A stretch of DNA of 64,000 nt from Polyodon spathula (Eukaryota; Chordata; Actinopteri; Acipenseriformes; Polyodontidae). Shown here piece by piece: positions 1 to 9,659 of the stretch; position 1 is the first letter of the stretch; every line of letters begins with the position of its first letter. Made by a program: the position numbers and the translations under genes. The stretch lies in contig NC_054534.1 in the NCBI RefSeq assembly GCF_017654505.1, positions 24,537,689 to 24,601,688 of the forward strand, read 5' to 3'. The notes under the pieces are model-generated. The model was not told where the DNA came from and made no database searches. It saw nothing but the letters and a program-made list of their open reading frames with translations.

Positions 1-52
1 ATTAAGCACCCAGATGGGGGGTCCACGGGAATCCAAAGCCCGAGGGACTGCT

Positions 53-160
53 GTTTCCACCTTCACCAGCAGAGGAAGAATTCCTGCTGTTTCCACCTCC
101 ACCAGCAGAGGAAGAATTCCTGCTGTTTCCACCTCCACCAGCAGAGGAAGAATACCTGCT
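53..160 (+). repeat. 36-bp tandem repeat, three units
   Basis: Three consecutive units of about 36 bp begin TTTCCACC and contain CACCAGCAGAGGAAGAA, differing by only a few bases. The length is a multiple of three, so the repeat keeps a frame and encodes a Pro-Pro-Ala-Glu-Glu-Glu type motif. It is the first of three coding-type repeat blocks in this element. Confidence 0.8.
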
Positions 161-637
161 GGTTTCACCTCCACAGCCTGCGTGGAAGGAGGCCAAACGT
201 CCACAGCACAAGAGGGTTGAGTCAGTGTGTACGCAGCCCACAAAGGTGGAGTCTGAGCATCCACAGCCCACAAAGGAGAGTCAGAGCGTCCACAGCCCAA
301 GTCTCCACCAGTAGAGGGTCTGCTGGTTCAGTCTCCAGCGTCAGTGGGAGAAGCCCTGCTTGCTCGAGGGCCACCATCGAGGGAGATCTGGGACTGGCTG
401 ACAGACCCTGACAGTGGAATGGAAAGAGACCTCCCGAAGGTGATTAACCTGCTGTGGGCCCGAGATGGGGAGCGTTGGGAAACTTGGGAACAGCAACACC
501 ACCCAGTGTCCCTCCGAGACATCACAGCCCAACTACCTGGCTGCCGATATGGGAAGGGGTCCCACCATCTCTGGTCTCTCATCAGGAGAAGCCCCGATGC
601 TGTCTCCAGCACCAGAGGGAGAGGAGCCAATGCTGCT

Positions 638-752
638 GTCCCCTGCAAGTGAGGGAGAGCCGCACCGGTCCCCTGCAAGTGAGGGAGAGCCGCACCGGTC
701 CCCTGCAAGTGAGGGAGAGCCGCACCGGTCCCTGGCAAGTGAGGGAGAGCCT
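638..752 (+). repeat. 30-bp tandem repeat, almost four units
   Basis: Near-identical 30-bp units of the form CCTGCAAGTGAGGGAGAGCC plus GCACCGGTCC. The last unit diverges (CTGGCAAGTG, then CTTCGTC). Length is divisible by three; one frame reads SPASEGEPHR per unit. The near identity suggests recent expansion. Confidence 0.85.
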
Positions 753-1575
753 TCGTCACCAGGAGACTAGACGCTGCTCCCAGAAGTAGAGCAGCAGGAG
801 CTGCCTCTGCCTCCGCCACCTCCACCGCCAGGAGCAGAGCACCAGGAGCTGCCTCTGCCTCCGCCATCAGGAGCAGAGCAGCAGGAGTTGCTTCTGCCAC
901 CTCCACTGCCAGGAGCAGAGCAGCAGGAGCTGCCTCTGCCTCCGCCACTTCCACCAGAAGAGGGTGAATGCCTGCTGGGTCCCTTTCCACCAGCAGTGGG
1001 TGAATGTCTGCTGGTATCACTTCCCCCACCATCACAAGGAGAGGAGCTGGAGCTACCTCTGCTTCCATCGCCATCAGTGGAGAGGAGCAGGAGCTGCCTC
1101 TCCCTGCACCAGAAGGACCAGGAATAGATGCTGGGGGTCCTCAGCAGCCCTTGCATAGGGTGCTGAGGGAAGCACGGGGAAGAACCGCCTGGCCGCATTG
1201 TCCGAGAAGAGGGCCAACACCTGCGCCCCAGCTTGTCTTGACTCCCTGCACATCTTCGTCCAAGGATGCTTGCCTTGAGGGTCCTTTGCTGCCTTCGCTT
1301 GGGGTTGCCAGAACTGCTTCGCCAGGGGTCGCTGTCAGCTCTGCTCGGGTGCAGGGGTAGTCTGGCTGGAGCTTCACCAGAGGGACCGGTTATGAAGAAG
1401 GGGGGAGAGGTCAGAAGATCACCTCCCCCTGCGGCAATTTCGCTGCAGGAGTTCTTGTGCCTGGAGTCCCACAGGAGAGAGCTGCCGGCTGAGAAACGAG
1501 GAAAGGTCAGGAAACCACCTTCCTCAGCCCCTTTCCGCTGCTGGAATTGCCCCGGCTGAAGGAATCATTCTAGGA

Positions 1576-1707
1576 GCTGTCAGCACGTCTGCTGACAGCC
1601 TCGGCATTGGCAGAATTTCCGTTGCCAGTAGTACAGCGGGAGGAGAGACTCACCTCACTGTCAGCACGTCTGCTGACAGCATGGCCAGTAGCAGCCTGGC
1701 TACTGGC
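1576..1707 (+). other. Cluster of three short perfect hairpins upstream of the polypurine tract
   Basis: Three inverted repeats, each with a 6-nt loop. Arms: GCTGTCAGC (1576-1584) with GCTGACAGC (1591-1599); CTGTCAGC (1658-1665) with GCTGACAG (1672-1679); GCCAGTAGC (1684-1692) with GCTACTGGC (1699-1707). The first two share the loop ACGTCT. Pairing is exact by eye. They lie about 80-210 bp before the purine tract, so they would be in the 3' untranslated part of the element's RNA. Function unknown. Confidence 0.7.
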
Positions 1708-1780
1708 AACATTGCCGCCCATGAACCCCTTAAAGTCCCCGTTCTTGGCCCGGGACTTTGAGGAAGACTTTTGGGATTTT

Positions 1781-1791
1781 AAGGGGGGAGG
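1781..1791 (+). other. Polypurine tract
   Basis: AAGGGGGGAGG lies immediately before a TG that opens the LTR-like unit. This is the usual position of the plus-strand priming site of LTR retrotransposons and fixes the element on the plus strand. Confidence 0.55.
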
Positions 1792-2370
1792 TGGCCATTG
1801 AGGCCACGTGTGCTACGCACAAGGAGGGGCAATATGTGGCAATGTTGCCTTGCCCCTGTGAGCATTTCGGTGTTGTATGTTACGTGTAGTTTGTTCATGT
1901 TGGTGTACAGTCATTGGTCCACGGGATGGAATATGGGGTATGCGCATGAGTGTTTAAAATGTATATTTGTATTTAGGCACAAGGATTGCACAGCACATGC
2001 AGGTAAAATGTAATAAATATGTGAGCATGTGGAATTGCACTTTATTAATGGTTAAAAGCAGCATGTTTTCACTCACTCAGGGTTGTGTATTCAGTGAGTG
2101 GAGAATAGGACTCGAAACAGAGGGAATAGTAATTATAACAGCAGCTCACCGTGTTTGTCTGTATAGTTTGTTTTGTTTGTCTCTATTTTGGCTGGCAGTG
2201 CCGTGTCCTGTGTTTTGTTTGTCTTTACAACCTTTTATTTTCTGTCTGTTCAATTATTAAATGCTGAGCGAAAACAATCGCTCAGCTTCACCAAACTCCA
2301 CCTCTCTGTTGTTTATTTGTTGGTTCCTGGTTCTGGTCTGATATCACCCACTACATCCGTCTTTGTGACA
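1792..2370 (+). mobile_element. 3' LTR of a gypsy-like retrotransposon
   Basis: A 579-bp unit that starts TGGCCATTG right after the polypurine tract and ends CTTTGTGACA, giving the TG...CA ends expected of an LTR. It contains an AATAAA (near 2014) and an ATTAAA (near 2257), possible polyadenylation signals, and T-rich sequence typical of fish gypsy LTRs. The matching 5' LTR is not in the window, so the boundaries cannot be proven by comparing LTRs. It could instead be the tail of another retroelement. Confidence 0.55.
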
Positions 2371-3526
2371 ATCTGGCATTAACATTTTTGAAAATCCGGT
2401 ATTGCACCGAATACAGTCTTGCAGCCAAATAATACTTTCTCAACAAGAGGCAAGGATAGCCCTCCTAGTTTAGCGAGCAAGAGTCTCCTTTTCTTTATTC
2501 TGGGCTGGGAACCTTCCATAGACAATCTACCTAACAGTGAGATTGGCAGCACTTCAGTTTAGCATGTTCTGCTAATAATTCTAATTATTATACCGATTAC
2601 CGGTAGCTAAAAAACTTAGTTCCAATCTTCACATAATATAGTTCTTTACATGCAAATTTACATTTTCCTATCCCACTAACAGTATTATTTTTCATGGACC
2701 CAGGCTCCCCAATTAGTATCGTAATCTTTTTAGAAGTAAAATTCACTGCACTGACACTGTAATTGTGAAATAATCCCCATGGGCTTTGTGTAACCCTGCA
2801 GAGTCCACTCAGTGTTTTCTGTAGGAGTCTAGCCCTGGGTGTTGCCAAGGGAAGAAAAAATAATAACTAGCTGACTCTCTTATTGTCTTTGGATCTGCCG
2901 TGGAAAAACCTTCATAATTTTTTGCAGCAGTTATGTAAAAATAACTTCTGTTCACATATTAGACTTCTGTGACTTGTACAAGTGTCAACGATAATGAAAG
3001 TTGATAATGAATGCGTATGCTAGCTGTAGGCAACATCATAAAATTAACAGCTTTTTAATTAACTTGAATGGAAATACATCACTGTTGATCTGATAAACGC
3101 GCCAAGTTTCTAAGACATTGCAACTTCTTCATTCATTCAGGGTGTTATGACATGCAGTATGGGGTCTCTTCAACGGAACTTGACAATGGCAGACCTGAAA
3201 GAGTAGGAGCTTCTGTACCGAGAAACAGTGTTACTTGCCTGTGTCACTAATGATACACTGTGATGGTCACAAATATACTAATGTTGACTGGATCGTTGTT
3301 TATCAATAAGCATAGCACATTTATTCATAAAGCATTCACATTAACTCATGTTTGCGATAGTGATCGAAATGTCAACAGCACTGTTAAAATGAGCAGCAGT
3401 CACTGAAATACAGTTATAAATCAGAATTTATTTTTCATTTCCATAACTATTTTATGCAATCATTCAGAGTGGTTCTGGTTTTTGTTGATCCAACAGCCCC
3501 AACTAACCACACATTTTGTGTATATG

Positions 3527-3532
<6 letters not shown>
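2371..3532. other. Noncoding, probable CAMK4 intron 1
   Basis: AT-rich sequence between the LTR and the microsatellite. I see no supported exon, RNA gene or transposon boundary here. Confidence 0.4.
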
Positions 3533-3620
<88 letters not shown>

Positions 3621-3658
3621 TACATATATACATACATACACACACACACACACACACC
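3533..3658. repeat. Compound (TA)n/(CA)n microsatellite
   Basis: (TA)33 at 3533-3598 is followed by (CA) runs broken by TACATATATACATACATA and a second CA run to about 3657. Open frames across it (Tyr-Ile and Thr-His repeats) are artefacts of the dinucleotide repeat. Confidence 0.97.
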
Positions 3659-4792
3659 CGTTTTATTTCACCTTGCTTAATATCATACACAGTTTATTAT
3701 CACAATTTTGAAAAACCACTCGCCATGCACCATAGGTTCTTTGAGAAATGACCTCTCTTACTATCATCACACAAACACACTTACTGTCACGTTTTGTGCA
3801 GCCTGTCTAATGTTGCTTGGCCGGGCTTTACTAAGGAACCACAGGATATAATTAAATTTCCAACGCAACTAACAACCAATAATCATCTCTGCTGATAAAC
3901 TGATATTTTGTGCAGCCTGTCAAATGCTGCGTGGGCGGTCTTAACGGGATACAGTTCAGTTACAAAACACCAATGACACCAAATTTTAACAGTCAGTCTT
4001 ACACCAATGCAAAATCCCTGAAAAATGGATAAGAGTTGGAATGAACCAAAATGAAGTGATCAGTAAAAATTTGATAAGGTCGGATATGCGAGTGCTGACT
4101 GTATATATAAAAACTTTCATAACTTTTTGCAGTAGCGAGTTTTTAGCTGGTAAAACAAAGCTTACGATATATTTCAGGTGTCGGGGTCCAATACAAATCC
4201 ACTATATATAAAGGGTCGCGATATAGCGAGAGAACAACAGAAAAACAAATAGGCTAATAACAAACACTGTACAACCACTCCCTCATTTTATCGGGGGTAT
4301 AGGTCCTGCTTTTTCTAATTTTTTCGAAAAAAAAAGGGGTGGGTGTATTAGACTTGTGACTTGTACAAGTGTTAATACACACACATTTCTATAGATTGTC
4401 TTCTGGTGTAAAGAGAATCACTGCACCACAGAATGAAATATAACAGGGCGGTGCCTGTATACTGATTCAGTTGCAAACATGAAGTAAGCAAACTAAATAA
4501 ATGCCTATCTCCATTTGGAGACTGAGACTAAACACTTGTTTTACCTAAACTAAAAGGGGACAGCTAAGCTGTTTCCCCGTATCCCAAAACACCAGCTACT
4601 TTACAAAACGCAGTTGTTTAACATTTAAACTACAAAATGTTGTACACTTTGGTTTTTCTTTGTACACAGTACTTCCCTCTGTTACCAACCACCTGGCTGT
4701 CTCCCTAATGGAACTTCAAGATCCCTTTTTATATCATGTGGCTGGTCCCAATTAGCACCAATTATCCAATTTAGGAACAGTGACATGTATTT

Positions 4793-4823
4793 GGCAGGGA
4801 TAAGAATTAACCCCATCCCTGCC
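4793..4823. other. 9-bp perfect hairpin, paralogous to one at 34893
   Basis: GGCAGGGAT (4793-4801) pairs exactly with ATCCCTGCC (4815-4823) around a 13-nt loop. The arms and part of the loop recur at 34893-34922, so this belongs to an interspersed repeat. The surrounding 4.4-4.9 kb looks like non-unique repeat sequence, but I cannot place its ends. Confidence 0.6.
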
Positions 4824-5690
4824 AACCACCACCAAAACACATAACCCCAACACTATTTACAGGAAGAGTTCTGCCCGGCCACCAATATATGTATATGTCA
4901 AACTAGAGTTTACAGGCTTTAGGGCCCTGGGTTTGAGGAACATAGACTACATCTGGTAGAAGCTGTTAAGTGGGCAATTAAAGGGTTAACGATTTTAATG
5001 GAGTGATTAATTGTTTAAATAATTGAGTGTTCTTTAAAAGGGCTGCTAATACCAACGGGCAGTGTGGGTCAGAAGGAGAGAACGAGTGACCAAGACCGAG
5101 ACTCTGTGGTGCATAAATAGAGCAATGATATAAAAAAAAAGACTGCACTGAAATGGTATTCATAAGACGTGTCCTACCCCGTTATAGAGTACCTGCCCCA
5201 TCATTAACATGTTCAACGAAACAATTGTGATGACAATGCAATAGGGTCCGAAATAGACCACTGAGCTCTGTGCTAAGACCTGCTGAAACCAGGATTTATT
5301 TAGTGGTGCAATCAGGAACTTTAACAATTGAACACACTATAAAAAGCAAAGCAGTCCTAAGTAACAACTGTGTGTGTTTGGACTGACACAGAAAAGCAGA
5401 AAAATCAAAGAAAGAAAAGAGTGACTGGGATGAGTGAGGGGTGTTTTTCTCTTGCGTACTCCATCACTAAATTCTTGTTGTTCACATACTGTAGTTCACA
5501 TTTAGACAATGCCACAATGATAAATAAGTTCCTTTATTTATGTATTCATTTAAGATTGAGTAATTTAGTTTGGTATGTAACTATTTACAAACCACCATTT
5601 CACAACATCCTTAAATGTACAGTTTGGAGGTACTGTAGAGCTACAACTATGGTACTACATAAAACAAAATTCCATAATTAAAAAAAAAAA
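4824..5690. other. Noncoding, nothing recognised
   Basis: AT-rich. A plus open frame at 5370-5681 has no recognisable domain and no splice-site support. Treated as intronic sequence. Confidence 0.35.
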
Positions 5691-5726
5691 ATCAATTGAA
5701 ATCAAATAAATCTGATTTCAATCGAT
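5691..5726. other. Imperfect inverted repeat
   Basis: ATCAATTGAAATCA (5691-5704) faces TGATTTCAATCGAT (5713-5726) with one mismatch and an 8-nt loop, flanked on both sides by short poly(A). It directly precedes the SINE-like retroposon and could be part of an older element. Confidence 0.5.
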
Positions 5727-5756
5727 TTCAAATTACAAATTAAAAAAAAATGTTCT

Positions 5757-6108
5757 AGGTCAGCCAGGGTGTCCTCAGCTCACCACGCACCAGCGCCCCC
5801 TGTAGTCTGGCCAGGCGCCTGCGGGCTTGCCTGTTAGCTGCCCGGAAATGTGTTGTCCTCCCACGCTGTAGCTCCTGGGTGGCTGCATGGTGAGCCTGCA
5901 GTGTGTAAAGAAGCGGTCGGCTGACGGCACACATTTCGGAGGACAGCGTGGGTTTGTCTTCGCTGCTTCCAAGTCAGCGAAGGAGGTGGTAGCGGCGAGC
6001 TGAGCCTAAATAATAATTAGCTACTCAAAATGGGAAAAAATAAAAAATAATTGGCAACGACTAAATTTAAAAAAAAAAAAAAAAAAGCAAAAAAAAAAAA
6101 AAAAAAGC
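5757..6108 (+). mobile_element. SINE-like retroposon with A-rich tail
   Basis: A GC-rich body of about 250 bp (from GGTCAGCCAGGGTGTC) passes into GGGAAAAAATAAAAAATAATTGGCAACG and an A-rich tail at 6069-6108 interrupted by GC. Body plus A-tail is the structure of a non-autonomous retroposon on the plus strand, and similar bodies ending in a GGCAACGACTAAAT motif are familiar from fish genomes. I could not identify clear RNA polymerase III A and B boxes, so the head class is unknown. The minus open frame at 5775-5972 lies inside it and is not a gene. Confidence 0.55.
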
Positions 6109-6488
6109 TAAAAAACTGATGAGACATGCACATTGATAATGTATCAGGATTCAGAGGTGAACACTCTGTTCAAACTGTTAAACTATAAACATTCGGAAAG
6201 ATCACAAGGTCTACATTGATTGTTTGACTAAATAAAATTAATTTTGCCCAAGACTCTTCCTGGTTCCAGTCCAATCTTTGTTTAGATTGTCATTCTTTCA
6301 AACTATGACCTACAAAGACATTGGGCAATATCTTTATTAAATTTGAGATTTGTCATGTACCTTTGTCTAAATAAGTGAGCACTGTACTGGACCACAGTTA
6401 ACCTCATCAAGAAGTCTATGTGAGGTCTCTTCAACTAGCTGTATTTCCATGATACTGCAAGCTAAACTTCAAAGCATTTAAGCCACTG

Positions 6489-6490
<2 letters not shown>

Positions 6491-6527
<37 letters not shown>
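6491..6527. repeat. Poly(T) at left boundary of the tandem duplication
   Basis: About 36 consecutive T. Sequence right of it (from ACAGTAAAAAGTTAGC) recurs at 9660 after another T run, so this homopolymer marks one breakpoint of the 3.1-kb duplication. Confidence 0.9.
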
Positions 6528-6530
<3 letters not shown>

Positions 6531-9500
6531 GTAAAAAGTTAGCACAACTGATAATGTCCTGTACAACATGCTGAATCCTATACTTGTACTGCAAGTTAAC
6601 TGGATGGACACCAATAAAGTTAAACATTTTTTTTCTTGTGAAAACTATGTGTCAGTGTAGAAGGGGGTGGGAATCAGCTATGAGAGATTGGAGAGAAAGA
6701 CACAGAGGTTGTCACGCCACATAGGCGCACAGGTTTTATTAACAAACAGAAGAGCCATGTGTCAATACCAGCGATGGTAGAGCAAAGGCACATACACATA
6801 CTGGACTAAAACAGAAATCCTGAATACAACAAGTCAAAGCAAAACACGGTGGGATACAAACACAGTTAATAAAACAAAAGCTGGCCAAAACACAGTTTAC
6901 ACAGTCATGCTCAGTACTGGTGTAAGGGGAAGCTTTTACCTAACTACATAAGACTAATGTTTCAGAACACGTGACTACATATCAATACATTTGCAATTAT
7001 AAAACTCACAGTGTAGAAGACAACAGCAGTTGAAAAGTTGGTTACAAGCATTATGCTGGATTGTGTAACTCTTAACATGATTTCCAATTTAAAGATGGAT
7101 GATATTTCAAAAAAACAAAACAAAAAAAAATAGAAAGCCAAATATACTGTAGTGCTAGTCACACACATAGTAACCCATTTTAAACAGTTACAAATGGCAC
7201 TGTCTTCATACCGTGGAAGCAACCATTTTAAGGTCAAATGGTTACTGCAAGTTACACAGAAAGCAGTATAATACATCTGCAAACTTCCACTAGTAGGCTG
7301 AATTACTAAATGAAATGATTTATTTTTCTAAAATCAACTAGAATACAAAAAAACCTTCATTTAATGTATTTTCTTCATTTAGACGACTGAACCATCACGA
7401 CATTGCACCGAGAGACTTCAGAGCATTCTGGAAAGTGCAATGTATCATTACACTAAATAATTAAAATCTAATACTCCAATATGACAGAATATGTAGGCCT
7501 ATATTAATGATGTCTTGGCTTTTGGTGTGATTAATCAGGTGATGAGTGATGTAAGTTATTTAATAATTACTATGTCAAGAACACTTATCTTAATGGCCTT
7601 TGAATAAGAAACCCCATAATAAAATGAAATGTCTTTTGGTTTAAAACATAGGAGCAACAGACATAGTGAAAATGGTTTATTAAAGCACAGTATGTACAGG
7701 GACAAGATGGTTCGCAGAGTCATTTTCTTTCTTCTACTCAAAATCGTTTAAAATTGCCACTGGCAAACAGATAAAACAGTTCCGGAAACTCGCTAGTTGG
7801 TTAGCTAAAAAACATACCATAATCCCTGGTAACCTGTCTGAGACCTAATCAACAACAGACGGAAGTAATGCCTTAAAAAGGAAAACATGTATACATTCCC
7901 CAGCAGCAGAATACAAAACTTAAGAAATACTGTCAAATTCACATTCACAAATTGCCATTAAAATAGAATTGCAATAGTACCTTTTACATCAGCAAATACC
8001 AGAAATACACAACATCGGCAAATAATTGACACTCGCTGATAAATATTCACTTATAATAACTGTCATCTAAAGCAGAAGCATGAAGTAAAACAGCTTCCAC
8101 ATCACACTGGAGAGCTCTAGTTGCTCCCCTCAAAGCTTCTAAACTCTTGTGTGCTTCTTAAGAAAGGTCATAAAACCCTTTTAAAAAATCAGATTAACTT
8201 CTTCATTCAAAATTCATCCTCATGAAGGAACACTCGGTGCTTTGGCAGGATCAAACTCTAGTATTTTGATACCTTCTGTGACTCGCATAAGATTAAGACG
8301 ACGCCTAGGTATGCCATCCTTTGCATTGAGGAGTCTACAGCAGTTAGTAATCTAATATAATACCAAGTTTACACTACCCCTTTTTTTTTTTTTAAATGTA
8401 AATGCAGCCGTCCCAATTCCAGCCGCCCCAAAAGTGGCCTGTTCCAGGAGGTGACTTTGCGACAGCATTGATCCGTTTTTTGCTCTACTGTCAACGCATC
8501 GGTCCCCGAGTCAGCTCACGCAGACGCACGCTCTAAGCACACCCCCCAATGTCAGTGTCGCTCAGCCGTCTCCTTGGAAACAGGATGCATAAGCACACTC
8601 ATATGAAGCCGTGGACATGACAGACTGCAGTGTCAAGAGCCAGTGCTTGCTACTATTTTTAATAGTCTATTCTGAGTCGTTTCACTCCTGCACAGGATCC
8701 TGGACATTTATCTTAGTAACCGCTAATAAGGGGCACGAAATGTACACTTGTCTGACAATGACATGAAAACAGAGAACCAACACAATACTACAGTTTAGTT
8801 CATATGATATGTACTAGTTGTATATTGTAGTGCCCTATATATATATTTTTTTAAATGTGTCCTGCATACTTCAACAACAATACATGACAAACGTGTTGTT
8901 ATGATAAAAAATAAATCTTACTTACAAAATAATGCACCTTTCTACAATTTGCTTCACCTCCAATACAGTTAGCAAGTATCATATCCAAAGACACACGCAT
9001 GCTTACAGGTCTAACACCGGATTAGAATGCCGTTCAAGTAAACATTTGTCAACTGAATTTTATTTTAGTTTTATTAATTTAAAAACAATTTGCAAATGAA
9101 ATGAAGCTCAAATTATACCTGGGATAGATCAAACTGTTAAGGACTGAGAATGTCAATCTGAAAGCAACACTGCTGAGAAAGACATCCTGTGGTTGATCTC
9201 TTAGACTGTACGCTGACAGACAGACGTCACATTTGTAGTGTGGGTGTTATACTCCTAAAATGACTAGTAAAGAACTGTACTTTTGTTCCAATGTTTTTTT
9301 TTTTTTTTTTTTTTAAGAGCGACTCACTCTGATGAAGTACTGTAATTCTGGATTCACAGGGAAAAAAAATCGAAATGTCTCATTACAAACCACTGCTAAA
9401 CCCCACAGGATTAACATTTCTAGTTACGCAGAAGAGAAGCCCACTGCTGTTTTCCATACTAATCAGAACTTCAAATTCATCACCTGCTATTCACATCCAG

Positions 9501-9642
9501 ACAACTGTACTTTTAAATATTTTTACTTGTTCAATGACTTGCATTCCCAAGTTGTTAAAAAAAAAAAAACACTGATTAAAAATGCTAATAAAATACCTTC
9601 CCTGTTTCCTCTTATTATTATGTAGATGATGTCTTTATGGAC
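6528..9642. repeat. Tandem duplication, copy 1 (3.1-kb unit)
   Basis: This unit is repeated almost base for base at 9660-12762, at an offset of 3132 bp at the left end and 3123 bp at the right. I saw no difference in roughly the first 2.2 kb. In the last third I noted about seven substitutions, a 3-bp indel (GATCTCTTAGACTG versus GATCTCAGACTG near 9205/12330) and poly(T)/poly(A) length changes. All differences are in noncoding-looking sequence. Minus open frames at 6962-7282 and 7556-7741 recur identically in copy 2 but show no domain. Part of the unit (8400-8640) is richer in CG than its surroundings. Confidence 0.95.
6710..6935 (-). mobile_element. Possible solo LTR end inside the duplicated unit
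   Basis: Read on the minus strand, this stretch ends AATAAAACCTGTGCGCC...GGCGTGACA, the poly(A)-signal and TGACA ending seen in gypsy-type LTRs, preceded by T-rich sequence like GTTTTGCTTTGACTTG. The opposite end is not identifiable, so this is tentative. An identical copy is at about 9842-10067 because of the duplication. Confidence 0.3.
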
Positions 9643-9659
9643 TTTTTTTTTTTTTTTTT

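Larger units (their letters stand above)
1..1790 (+). mobile_element. Internal 3' region of a decayed LTR retrotransposon (Pro/Glu-rich repeats)
   Basis: GC-rich, internally repetitive sequence ending in a purine run (1781-1791) directly before an LTR-like unit. One plus frame (positions divisible by 3) gives related Pro/Glu/Leu-rich peptide repeats three times: units like FPPPPAEEEFLL (about 50-160), SPASEGEPHR (about 638-750) and PPPLPGAEQQELPL (about 785-960). Stops at 312-314, 768-770 and 1125-1127 interrupt it. A second frame at 344-652 encodes a non-repetitive stretch with REIWDWLTDPDSG. I do not recognise reverse transcriptase, protease or integrase here; those would lie left of the window if this is a post-pol or gag-like region. 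Assignment to an LTR element rests on the downstream purine tract and LTR, not on a recognised protein. The element is broken and probably inactive. Confidence 0.5.

Noticed and set aside
3447..3751. Long Tyr-Ile / Thr-His open frames on both strands
   Set aside because: They are translations of the (TA)n/(CA)n microsatellite; no gene.
6962..7741. Minus-strand open frames of 106 and 61 codons, repeated at 10094-10873
   Set aside because: The repetition is explained by the tandem duplication; no domain, no splice support, hydrophobic low-complexity content.
9332..9625. Plus-strand open frames repeated at 12456-12702
   Set aside because: Same cause; the two copies differ by frame-affecting A-run length, which argues against coding.
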